Source: Micromonospora endolithica
GTDB taxonomy: Bacteria; Actinomycetota; Actinomycetes; Mycobacteriales; Micromonosporaceae
Assembly: GCF_003626595.1 (NCBI RefSeq)
Contig: NZ_RBAK01000007.1
Coordinates: 248,001-312,000, forward strand
DNA length: 64,000 bases
Reading direction: 5' to 3'
Shown piece by piece: positions 9,117 through 16,037 of the stretch (its first letter is position 1; the number at the start of each line of letters is the position of its first letter). Under the pieces are notes generated by a model. It did no database searches and had not been told where the DNA came from. It was given only the letters and a program-made list of their open reading frames with translations. Both the position numbers and the translations under genes were made by a program.

Positions 9117-9595
9117 GTCTCGTGGTGAAGCTGCCGACGGTGGACGACACCCGGGACTTCGGGCGCCGGCTCGCCGGGGTGCTGCGCGCCGGTGACCTGC
9201 TGCTGCTGACCGGTCCACTGGGTGCCGGCAAGACCGCCCTGACCCAGGGGATCGGCGCCGGGCTGGGCGTACGCGGCGACATCACCTCGCCCACCTTCGT
9301 CATCGCCCGGGTGCACCGGCCGGACCCGGACCGGGGCGGCAGGGTGGCGCTGGTGCACGCCGACGCGTACCGCCTCGGGGACGCGGCCGACCCCCGTGCC
9401 GAGATCGACGACCTCGACCTGGACGCCTCGGTGGACGAGTCGGTGACCGTGGTCGAGTGGGGCGAGGGGCTGGTCGAGCAACTGGTCGACGCCCACCTGC
9501 GGGTCCGCATCGATCGGCGGGACGACGACACGCGGGTGGTGGAGCTGGAGCCGGTCGGCGGCGACTGGGCGCGCCGCCTCGCGCCCCTGGGCTGA
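9113..9595 (+). CDS. tsaE: tRNA t6A synthesis ATPase TsaE
   Basis: ATPase that works with TsaB and TsaD to make N6-threonylcarbamoyl-adenosine at position 37 of ANN-decoding tRNAs. 160 residues. It has a Walker A loop GPLGAGKT (about residues 34-41), the switch-like SPTFV motif, and the HADAYRL and EWGE blocks of the family. The GTG start overlaps the preceding stop. The partner genes tsaB, rimI and tsaD follow from 11.3 kb, separated here by ung and an XRE regulator. Confidence 0.95.
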   Translation: MSLVVKLPTVDDTRDFGRRLAGVLRAGDLLLLTGPLGAGKTALTQGIGAGLGVRGDITSPTFVIARVHRPDPDRGGRVALVHADAYRLGDAADPRAEIDDLDLDASVDESVTVVEWGEGLVEQLVDAHLRVRIDRRDDDTRVVELEPVGGDWARRLAPLG

Positions 9596-9656
9596 GGGCT
9601 GTCGCACCGTCGGCTTAGAGTGCCCGGGACCTGACCCCACCGGCGGAAGGCTGCCG

Positions 9657-10358
9657 ATGCCCGACGACGCACCCACCCTGGACCTGCTGGCGCTGCTGCC
9701 GGAGGAGTGGCGGGCGGTGCTCACCCCGCACCTCGACCCGGCCCGCACCGAGGCGCTGGCCGGATTCGTCGCCCGGGAATACGCCACCGGCACGGTCTTC
9801 CCGCCGGTCGAGGACCTGTTCGCGGCCTACCGGCTGTGCCGTCCGGAGGACTGTCGGGTGCTGATCCTCGGGCAGGACCCCTACCACCGGGCCGGGCAGG
9901 CGCACGGGCTCAGCTTCAGCGTCCGCGACGGGGTGTCCGTGCCGCCGTCGCTGCGCAACGTCTTCAAGGAACTCGGCGAGGACCTCGGGGTGCCCAAGCC
10001 ACGGGGCGGCAATCTGAGCGGTTGGGCGGCGCAGGGCGTGTTGCTGCTCAACGCGGTGCTGACCGTCCGCGAGGCCAAGCCCGGCTCGCACGCGAACTCC
10101 GGCTGGGAGGAGTTCACCGACGCCACCATCCGCGCCCTGGACGCGATGGGGTCGCGGGTGGTGTTCCTGCTCTGGGGCGGCTACGCGCGGAAGAAGGCCG
10201 CCCTGGTCACCAACCCGCAGCACGTGGTGCTGGAGGCCGGCCACCCGAGCCCGATGAATCCCCGGGGTTTTCTCGGCAGCCGCCCGTTCAGCGCCGCCAA
10301 CAAGGCCCTCGCCGACGCCGGCCTGCCGACGATCGACTGGGAACGCTCAGCCGGCTGA
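9657..10358 (+). CDS. ung: Uracil-DNA glycosylase (family 1)
   Basis: Removes uracil from DNA at the start of base-excision repair. 233 residues. The water-activating motif GQDPYH (Asp about 74), the uracil-binding LLLNAVLTV block and the HPSPMNPRGF loop are all intact, so it should be active. It has its own ribosome-binding site (GGCGGAAGG) and a 61-nt gap after tsaE. Its 3' end overlaps the convergent XRE gene by 12 nt. It sits inside an otherwise conserved t6A gene run. Confidence 0.97.
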   Translation: MPDDAPTLDLLALLPEEWRAVLTPHLDPARTEALAGFVAREYATGTVFPPVEDLFAAYRLCRPEDCRVLILGQDPYHRAGQAHGLSFSVRDGVSVPPSLRNVFKELGEDLGVPKPRGGNLSGWAAQGVLLLNAVLTVREAKPGSHANSGWEEFTDATIRALDAMGSRVVFLLWGGYARKKAALVTNPQHVVLEAGHPSPMNPRGFLGSRPFSAANKALADAGLPTIDWERSAG

Positions 10359-11060
10359 CCTCGCCGCGGCATCGGCCCGGTGCCGGTGGCGGCGCAGCAG
10401 GTCGGCGGCGTGCGAATCGGTCAGCTCCACCGCGACCAGTGGCACCACCTGGTAGTTCCGGTCACCGTGTCGCACCTCGATCGTCTCCGGCAGCTCGTCA
10501 CACATGTGGGCCCGCACCTCCCCGTACTTCGTTCGCCACCGGTGCTCGCCCGGCTCCTCCGGCTCGACGTACACGCCGCCGTACTCCTCCCACCGCGCGT
10601 TCCAGCGCTGCGCCAGGGCGGCGTTGAGCCACCCGGTGAACCGGGCCGAGTCGGTCCAGCGGATGGCGATCTCCGGCATGTCCACCGGGATCGGCGCGCC
10701 CTGGAGCAGCGCGGCGGTCGCCCCGGTGAGCACGAAGGGCAGGTCACCGAGCCGGTCGATGATCCGGTCCAGGCCGATCGCGTCGAGCCGTTCCGCAAGC
10801 GGCCGGTTGGCCAGCTCGGCCAGCCGTGCGTCGACCTGGGCGTCAAGTGGCTCGACACCGACGGTGAGCTGGAGGCCCATCGCCTCGAACACCCGCGCCA
10901 CGAGCGTCACGCTCGGCAGCCGGTTGCCCCGCTCGATGTTTGCCACCGCGCCCTGGCTCACCCCGGCCAGCTCGGCGAGGGCCTGCTGGGTCAGCGACCG
11001 TTTGCCCCGCTCCCAGCGGAGCACGGTGGCGATCTGGACGGCGAGGCGCTGCTCCGGCAT
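10347..11060 (-). CDS. XRE-type HTH regulator with nucleotidyltransferase-like C-terminal domain
   Basis: 237 residues. An N-terminal XRE helix-turn-helix (about 10-65, core QQALAELAGVSQGAVANIERG) is followed by a domain whose block LTGATAALLQGAPIPVDMPEI resembles the start of a nucleotidyltransferase fold. The usual G-S and D-x-D catalytic pattern is not clear, so it may be inactive and used for ligand or partner binding. The gene converges on ung with a 12-nt overlap. A striking dyad lies 31 nt upstream of its start, probably its own operator. Similar HTH-NTase fusions occur as solitary antitoxin-like regulators; no toxin gene is adjacent. Confidence 0.7.
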   Translation of the reverse strand: MPEQRLAVQIATVLRWERGKRSLTQQALAELAGVSQGAVANIERGNRLPSVTLVARVFEAMGLQLTVGVEPLDAQVDARLAELANRPLAERLDAIGLDRIIDRLGDLPFVLTGATAALLQGAPIPVDMPEIAIRWTDSARFTGWLNAALAQRWNARWEEYGGVYVEPEEPGEHRWRTKYGEVRAHMCDELPETIEVRHGDRNYQVVPLVAVELTDSHAADLLRRHRHRADAAARSAG

Positions 11061-11090
11061 CCACCGAGGATGACGGATCCGGAGACAGAT

Positions 11091-11126
11091 TATTTCGCTG
11101 AGACATACTTATGTCAGGCAGAAATA
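11091..11126. promoter_or_regulatory. 36-bp dyad operator candidate (site 1)
   Basis: Perfect nested symmetry: TATTTC, 5 nt, GACATA, 2 nt, TATGTC, 5 nt, GAAATA. TATKTC and GAMATA are reverse complements, so there are four half-sites. The stretch is AT-rich in a very GC-rich context. It lies 31 nt upstream of the XRE gene start. A second site with the same spacing is at 32239-32274. Confidence 0.6.
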
Positions 11127-11170
11127 TCTCCGTCGTGAGTCATGCCTCCCGGATCGGCTACGAGCGGTAG

Positions 11171-11245
11171 CGGCGCGCGCATTGGCGGCCCGCGCAGTGG
11201 TGGCCCGCGCAGTGGTGGCCCGCGCAGTGGCGGGCCGGGCACTGA
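11171..11245 (+). repeat. 15-bp tandem repeat, about five units
   Basis: Five consecutive 15-nt units upstream of tsaB; units 2-4 are almost identical (core GGCCCGCGCAGTGG) and units 1 and 5 are diverged. Because 15 is a multiple of 3, every frame stays open, which creates a false N-terminal extension of tsaB. Confidence 0.8.
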
Positions 11246-11308
11246 CTGGCCGGGCGGGTGCCGGGGAGGACGTGTCCGGGCTGAGGACGACGGGAACGCC
11301 GGTGCGGC

Positions 11309-11314
11309 TAGGCT
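11309..11314 (+). promoter_or_regulatory. TAGGCT -10 box of tsaB (leaderless)
   Basis: TAGGCT ends 8 nt before the tsaB GTG and no Shine-Dalgarno precedes that start, which fits leaderless initiation. It also supports starting tsaB at 11323 rather than in the upstream repeat. Confidence 0.45.
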
Positions 11315-11322
11315 GGTTCACC

Positions 11323-12000
11323 GTGCTCGTACTGGTGGTGGACAGCTCGACCCCCGCGGTGACGGCCGCCCTCGCGGAGGTGTCGGCGGGCGGGGTCGTG
11401 CTCCGGGCACACCGCCGCACGGTCGACGCCCGGGCGCACGGCGAACTGCTCGCACCGCAGGTGGACGTGGTCCTCGCCGACTGCGACGCCCGGCCGGCGG
11501 ACCTGGGCGCGATCGTCGCCGGCCTCGGCCCGGGACCGTTCACCGGGCTGCGGGTGGGGCTGGTCACCGCCGCCACGATGGGGCAGGTGCTCGGCGTCCC
11601 CACGTACGGTGTCTGCTCGCTGGACGGGATCGGCCACCCGGCGGCCGCCGGCGAACCGGTCCTGGCCGCGAGCGACGCGCGGCGCCGGGAGATCTACTGG
11701 GCGGTCTACGACGGCGCGGGCCAGCGGATCGCCGGGCCGGAGGTCTCCGCCCCGGCGGTCGCCGCGCAGCGGGCCCGCGACCTGGCGGTCACCGTGGCCG
11801 TCGGCGACGGCGCGCACCGGTACGCGGAGACGCTGGGCCTGCCGGTGCGCGACGAGCCACGCTACCCGGAGGCCGGCGTGCTGGCGGCGCTCGCGGCCGA
11901 GCGGATTCGGGCCGGCGCGCCCGGCGAGGCGCTCACCCCGCTCTACCTGCGCCGGCCGGATGCCGTCGCGGCGACGGCGCGCAAGCCGGTCCTGCCGTGA
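11323..12000 (+). CDS. tsaB: tRNA t6A synthesis protein TsaB
   Basis: ASKHA-fold partner that dimerises with TsaD in threonylcarbamoyl transfer to tRNA A37. 225 residues. The N-terminal LVLVVDSSTPAV phosphate-binding-like loop and GLGPGPFTGLRVG are family signatures. TsaB itself lacks the metal-binding His residues of TsaD. I chose the GTG at 11323, which follows a TAGGCT box by 8 nt; the open frame further upstream is a tandem repeat. The stop overlaps the GTG of rimI. Confidence 0.93.
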   Translation: MLVLVVDSSTPAVTAALAEVSAGGVVLRAHRRTVDARAHGELLAPQVDVVLADCDARPADLGAIVAGLGPGPFTGLRVGLVTAATMGQVLGVPTYGVCSLDGIGHPAAAGEPVLAASDARRREIYWAVYDGAGQRIAGPEVSAPAVAAQRARDLAVTVAVGDGAHRYAETLGLPVRDEPRYPEAGVLAALAAERIRAGAPGEALTPLYLRRPDAVAATARKPVLP

Positions 12001-12464
12001 GCGCCGTACGGCTGGAACGGTTCCGCTGGTGGCACGTCGATGAGGTGCAGCCGATCGAGGCGGACCTGTTCGTTGCGGAGCAGTGGTCCCCGGCGATGTT
12101 CTGGAACGAGTTGGCCAACGGCCACCACTACCTGGTCGCGGTGGACGACGACGGCGCCGTGCTCGGCTACGCCGGTCTCACCGCCGCCCCGCCCGACGAG
12201 GCGTGGGTGCAGGTCGTCGCCGTCCGGCGGGACACCCAACGGCGCGGCGTCGGTCGACTGCTGCTGGAGGCGTTGCTCGCCGAGGCGGCCCGGCTCGGTG
12301 CCCGCAGCACCCTGTTGGAGGTCGCGGCGAACAACGGCCCGGCCCAGAAGCTCTATGCCTCCTACGGCTTCGACGTCATCGGCGTCCGACGCGGCTACTA
12401 CCAACCCAGCAACACCGACGCGCTGGTGATGCAGCGACCCGAGGAGGCGGTGGACAATGGCTGA
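11997..12464 (+). CDS. rimI: Ribosomal-protein-alanine N-acetyltransferase-like GNAT
   Basis: 155-residue GNAT acetyltransferase. VQVVAVRRDTQRRGVG is motif A with the acetyl-CoA-binding R/Q-x-x-G-x-G loop, followed by NNGPAQKLYASYGF (motif B). In E. coli RimI acetylates the N-terminus of ribosomal protein S18; in actinobacteria the enzyme has broader N-terminal specificity. It starts with a GTG overlapping the tsaB stop and overlaps tsaD by 8 nt, an arrangement conserved with M. tuberculosis. Confidence 0.92.
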   Translation: MSAVRLERFRWWHVDEVQPIEADLFVAEQWSPAMFWNELANGHHYLVAVDDDGAVLGYAGLTAAPPDEAWVQVVAVRRDTQRRGVGRLLLEALLAEAARLGARSTLLEVAANNGPAQKLYASYGFDVIGVRRGYYQPSNTDALVMQRPEEAVDNG

Positions 12465-13503
12465 CGAACCCCTGGTCCTCGGCATCGAGACGTCCTGCGA
12501 CGAGACCGGCGTCGGCATCGTCCGCGGGCACACCCTGCTCGCCGACGCCCTCGCCTCCAGCGTCGAGCAGCACGCCCGCTTCGGCGGGGTGGTGCCCGAG
12601 GTGGCCAGCCGCGCCCACCTGGAGGCCATCGTGCCGACCATGGACCGGGCGCTGCGCGAGGCCGGCGTCACCCTGGCCGACATCGACGCCATCGCGGTCA
12701 CCGCCGGTCCCGGCCTGGCCGGGGCCCTGCTCGTCGGGGTGGCCGCCGCCAAGGGGTACGCGCTGGCCGCCGAGAAGCCGGTCTACGGCGTCAACCACCT
12801 GGCCGCGCACGTCGCCGTGGACACCCTGGAACACGGTCCGCTGCCGGAACCGGCGGTCGCCCTGCTGGTCTCCGGCGGGCACTCCTCGCTGCTCCTGGTC
12901 GACGATCTCGCCCGGGGGGTCACCCCGCTCGGCGCCACCATCGACGACGCCGCCGGTGAGGCCTTCGACAAGGTCGCCCGGCTGCTCGGCCTGCCGTTCC
13001 CCGGCGGCCCGTACGTCGACCGGGAGGCCCGGGCCGGGGACCCGGCCGCCATCGCCTTCCCGCGCGGGCTCACCGCCGCCAAGGACCTGGCCGCCCACCG
13101 CTTCGACTTCTCCTTCTCCGGGCTGAAGACCGCGGTGGCCCGCTGGGTCGAGGCGCGGCAGCGGGCCGGCGAGCCGGTGCCGGTCGCCGACGTCGCGGCG
13201 TCCTTCCAGGAGGCGGTGTGCGACGTGCTGGTCGGCAAGGCGCTGGACGCCTGCCGGAGCAACGGCGTGGACACCCTGGTGATCGGCGGGGGAGTGGCCG
13301 CCAACTCCCGGCTGCGGGTGATGGCCGAGCGGCGGGCGGCGGAGCGGGGGATCCGGGTCCGGGTGCCCCGGCCGCAGCTGTGCACGGACAACGGCGCGAT
13401 GGTCGCGGCGCTCGGTTCGCATCTCGTCGCCTCGGGCGTCGCGGCCAGCCGGCTCGACCTGCCCGCCGACTCGGCGATGCCGCTGACCACGGTCAGCGTG
13501 TGA
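12457..13503 (+). CDS. tsaD: tRNA N6-adenosine threonylcarbamoyltransferase TsaD
   Basis: Catalytic subunit that moves the threonylcarbamoyl group onto A37 of tRNA. 348 residues. GIETSCDETG opens the ASKHA domain; NHLAAHV holds the two metal-binding His; SGGHSSLL, GEAFDKVARLL and FSFSGLKTAV are classic Kae1/TsaD blocks, and the late stretch CTDNGAMVA carries the metal-ligand Asp. It begins within the 3' end of rimI and closes the t6A operon, with a small unknown gene 17 nt downstream. Confidence 0.97.
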   Translation: MADEPLVLGIETSCDETGVGIVRGHTLLADALASSVEQHARFGGVVPEVASRAHLEAIVPTMDRALREAGVTLADIDAIAVTAGPGLAGALLVGVAAAKGYALAAEKPVYGVNHLAAHVAVDTLEHGPLPEPAVALLVSGGHSSLLLVDDLARGVTPLGATIDDAAGEAFDKVARLLGLPFPGGPYVDREARAGDPAAIAFPRGLTAAKDLAAHRFDFSFSGLKTAVARWVEARQRAGEPVPVADVAASFQEAVCDVLVGKALDACRSNGVDTLVIGGGVAANSRLRVMAERRAAERGIRVRVPRPQLCTDNGAMVAALGSHLVASGVAASRLDLPADSAMPLTTVSV

Positions 13504-13520
13504 GGGAGGGGACGGCCGAC

Positions 13521-13775
13521 GTGATCGTACGGATGTGGGAGGCGCGGGCGGAGTCGTACGGGGTGGCGGACCTGGTCACCTGGGTCTGCGACACCGCCCT
13601 GCCGGACTTCGACCACGACCCGCTGCACGTGTCCAGTGAGGTGTTCTCCTCCACCGACCACCGGGTCGTGGTCATCTCCAAGTGGCGCAGCAACCCTCGC
13701 CCGCTGCCCGACCCGCCGCCGATGCTGCTCGCCCGGCCACCGCACTCCTGGGACTTCACCCAGGTCGACCGCTGA
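13521..13775 (+). CDS. Conserved small hypothetical protein
   Basis: 84 residues from a GTG with a strong GGGAGGGG ribosome-binding site. It opens VIVRMWEARAESYGVADLVTWV and is likely a small alpha/beta protein; the central VFSSTDHRVVVISKW resembles the strand-turn-strand of dimeric alpha-beta-barrel (ABM-like) proteins. It probably belongs to the tsaD operon. I do not recognise a named family, and no function is assigned. It ends 5 nt before the convergent immunity gene. Confidence 0.75.
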   Translation: MIVRMWEARAESYGVADLVTWVCDTALPDFDHDPLHVSSEVFSSTDHRVVVISKWRSNPRPLPDPPPMLLARPPHSWDFTQVDR

Positions 13776-13779
13776 CGAC

Positions 13780-14076
13780 TCAGACCTGCAGCGTGGGCGC
13801 GGGATTCGGTCGGTTTCGGAACGAGCGGTCGGTGCCGACCTGGAAGGACGGCACCCACTCCAGGCGGCCGTCGGCCTTGTGGACCACCGGCACCGATCCC
13901 ACCATGGCGTAGGACTTGTTCCCGTCGACGATGTGCTCCCGCGCGCCGACACGGAAGACGAAGACGGTGTCGTTCTCCGTGATCTGCCGGTCGTCCAGAC
14001 AGTAGGTGCCGAAGGGCCAGTCCGGCTCGGTCGCCCGTCGGACGACCTCACGGGCCTGCTCGTAGGTGACAGCCAT
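13780..14076 (-). CDS. Imm35/YrhB-type immunity protein
   Basis: 98 residues, last gene of a four-gene minus-strand cassette. It begins MAVTYEQAREVV and has VFVFRVGAREHIVDGN, then GSVPVVHKADGRLEWVPSF: the short beta-rich pattern of the YrhB/Imm35 family, which protects the producer against papain-fold or deamidase toxins. It lies 11 nt after the toxin stop, the usual position for an immunity gene. The call rests on the fold-level pattern plus context, so specificity is inferred. Confidence 0.75.
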   Translation of the reverse strand: MAVTYEQAREVVRRATEPDWPFGTYCLDDRQITENDTVFVFRVGAREHIVDGNKSYAMVGSVPVVHKADGRLEWVPSFQVGTDRSFRNRPNPAPTLQV

Positions 14077-14087
14077 GGGGCGGAATC

Positions 14088-15140
14088 CTATCCGGGCGGT
14101 TGGACGAACTCGGTCAGGCCGTTGGGCGTGGGGATGTCGTCGAGGCGCACGAAGGAGGTGTTCCCGCCCTGGTCGAAGTAGTCGGAGACCTCGCGGCCGG
14201 CGTTCTGGCCGTCAACGAAGCGGACCTTGCCGGCGACGTTCTCGACGTTGAACACGTGGGCACCCTGACCGTTGTTCCACTCGATGTACACGACACCTCG
14301 GGAGCCGGGCCCGAAGCCGTCGAACGCCTTCTCGATGTCGTCCCGGGTGCCGTCGACGAGGCTCCGTCCCCAGGTGTTCTCCACGTCCGCGAGCGGGCGT
14401 CCACGGAAGAGGTGGAACCGGTCGGGCAGGGCGGTCGCCTCGACGTCGACGCCCCGCCGGCGCAACTCGTACGCCTGCACGCAGTGCGTGCAGTTGGCCG
14501 AGTAGTGCGGGGTGCTGGTGTCGAACTTCGGGTTCACCCGGGCGAGGTCGTCGGCGATGCGCTTCTCCACCTTGCGCGCGGCCCGCTTCGCCCCGACCGT
14601 ACGCACCATCTTGAGCAGCTTCTTCGCCCGGTCGAGGATCTGCCTGAGCAGGGTCTGCACCTGCTTGACGATCTGTTTGACCAGTTGCCGGCAGGCGAGC
14701 CGGGTGGCGGCGACGAAGGCCGGCACGGTGGCCGTGGACGCCCCGAAGGTGGCCACCGCGGCGGCGATCGCCATGGTCACCTGCACCAGCAGGATGATCA
14801 ACTGAACGATGAACGCGATCTTCAGGGCGAGCGTCATGGCCGCGAAGACGATGAGGACGCTGCCGATGAGCTGGGCGGCGATCGCGTCCTCCAGCAGCCG
14901 CCGCCGGGGGCCGTCGTCGGCGTCCCACCAGCGTCCGAAGGCGTCGGCCGTGGTGCCGGAGTTGTGCTGGCGTACCGCGTCGGCGGCGGCGTCGGCGCGC
15001 CCGGCGGCGTTCTGTAACCGGGTGCCGAACGCCAACCACTGCTGGCCGGCGGCGAAGAGCAGTTCCTCGTCGGCCTCCGGCCACTCCAGGCCGACCCAGC
15101 CGAGCGGTTCGGTCAGCTCGGGAGGAAGCTCCAGGCCCAC
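14088..15140 (-). CDS. Secreted polymorphic toxin with C-terminal papain-fold (glutamine-deamidase type) domain
   Basis: 350 residues. An N-terminal WXG100-like/CpnT-like helical region (about 1-90) is followed by a strongly hydrophobic stretch (about 93-135), a basic linker (about 150-200) and a C-terminal toxin domain (about 205-345). In that domain, SANCTHCVQAYELRRRG (C217, C220), GAHVFNV (H295) and RFVDGQ (D310) give the Cys-His-Asp triad of papain-fold toxin 1 (glutamine deamidase) domains. Such toxins target intracellular proteins of competitors. The start GTG is 3 nt after the preceding WXG100-like gene, and export through a type VII system is inferred. The target is unknown; a peptidase activity is also possible. 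Confidence 0.8.
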   Translation of the reverse strand: MGLELPPELTEPLGWVGLEWPEADEELLFAAGQQWLAFGTRLQNAAGRADAAADAVRQHNSGTTADAFGRWWDADDGPRRRLLEDAIAAQLIGSVLIVFAAMTLALKIAFIVQLIILLVQVTMAIAAAVATFGASTATVPAFVAATRLACRQLVKQIVKQVQTLLRQILDRAKKLLKMVRTVGAKRAARKVEKRIADDLARVNPKFDTSTPHYSANCTHCVQAYELRRRGVDVEATALPDRFHLFRGRPLADVENTWGRSLVDGTRDDIEKAFDGFGPGSRGVVYIEWNNGQGAHVFNVENVAGKVRFVDGQNAGREVSDYFDQGGNTSFVRLDDIPTPNGLTEFVQPPG

Positions 15141-15143
15141 CGC

Positions 15144-15467
15144 TCAGCCGCCCAGTCGGCCGTGCAACGACCGGAACAGTTCCTCCGACCGTTGGTCGGC
15201 CTCGACCACCTGCCCGGCCCAGTCGGCCAGCCCCTCCGCCGCGCCGAGCAGCTGCTGCACGTGGGAGTCGTACGTCTGGAGGGCGTGCGACAGGACCTCG
15301 GTGTAGGCCGCGCCGAACAGGCTGCCCGGCTCGTCGGCGCCCCACGGGTTCCCGGACGTGACGGTGGCATCGAGGGCTCGGAGGCCGTCCTCCAGCTCCA
15401 CCGCCGCCCCGGCGATCGCCTGGGCGGAGCCGGCCAGGACCGCGGGCTCGGTGTGCATCGGCTTCAT
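15144..15467 (-). CDS. WXG100-like type VII secretion target/partner
   Basis: 107 residues, helical, with a central turn NPWGADEPGS (about 40-49) between two helices, as in PE/WXG100-like actinomycete proteins. It lies 3 nt before the toxin gene and 12 nt after the YbaB-like gene. Likely a secretion partner or chaperone for the toxin's N-terminal helical region (inference). The canonical W-x-G appears as W-G. An in-frame ATG at about 15455 (MHTEP) is an alternative start. Confidence 0.65.
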   Translation of the reverse strand: MKPMHTEPAVLAGSAQAIAGAAVELEDGLRALDATVTSGNPWGADEPGSLFGAAYTEVLSHALQTYDSHVQQLLGAAEGLADWAGQVVEADQRSEELFRSLHGRLGG

Positions 15468-15479
15468 CGTGCTCTCCCG

Positions 15480-15851
15480 TCAGTGTGTCCGGCCGAGCCG
15501 GTCGGCGATCTGCTGCGCGGTGGCGGTCAGGTCGTCCAACCTCCGCTGTGCGTTCGAGGAGACCTCGCGCAGCAGGGGGCCCAGCCCTTCCGGGAGGGTC
15601 ACCGGGGCGGCGGTGAGCTGCTCCTGGAGGGCCGCCTGCACCTCGCCGCGGGCGGTGGTGAAGGCCTCGCGGATGGCCGCCGCCAGGTCGGCCGCCGGCA
15701 GCCGCAGGGAGCGCGGGTCGAGGTCGAGGTCGACGAGATCCCCGGTGCCGTCGACGGTCAGGTGCACCAGGCCGTCCGCCGCCGTGGCGGAGGCCCGGGT
15801 GGCGGAGAAGCGGCCGAGAAGGCCGTCCGGCCCGGCGTACTGGTCGGTCAC
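15480..15851 (-). CDS. YbaB/EbfC-family DNA-binding-like protein
   Basis: 123 residues, first gene of the toxin cassette. The central DGLVHLTVDGTGDLVDLDLDP matches the beta-hairpin of YbaB/EbfC nucleoid-associated proteins, followed by two helices. In actinomycetes this family very often sits directly upstream of WXG100 and polymorphic toxin genes, so a role in the secretion locus rather than general DNA binding is likely. The ATG at 15851 is preceded by a purine-rich stretch (AGGTTCAGG). Confidence 0.75.
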   Translation of the reverse strand: MTDQYAGPDGLLGRFSATRASATAADGLVHLTVDGTGDLVDLDLDPRSLRLPAADLAAAIREAFTTARGEVQAALQEQLTAAPVTLPEGLGPLLREVSSNAQRRLDDLTATAQQIADRLGRTH

Positions 15852-16037
15852 CTGAACCTCGATCCCTGATCGACTGTGGAGCGTAGACGATTCACGTCCC
15901 GCCGCAGCCTAGCGGTGCGACGCTCCCTCGGATGTCCCGTCCGACGGCCGTCAGTTCGGCGTTTGCGGGGTGTTCCGCCGCGGTTCGTAACACCATGGGG
16001 AGAGGCCCGGGTGGCCGGTCGGCGGGGCGACGGGGAC

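Noticed and set aside
11142..11996. Plus-strand open frame across tsaB that would extend RimI
   Set aside because: It overlaps tsaB in a wrong frame and begins in the tandem repeat; RimI homology starts only at 11997.
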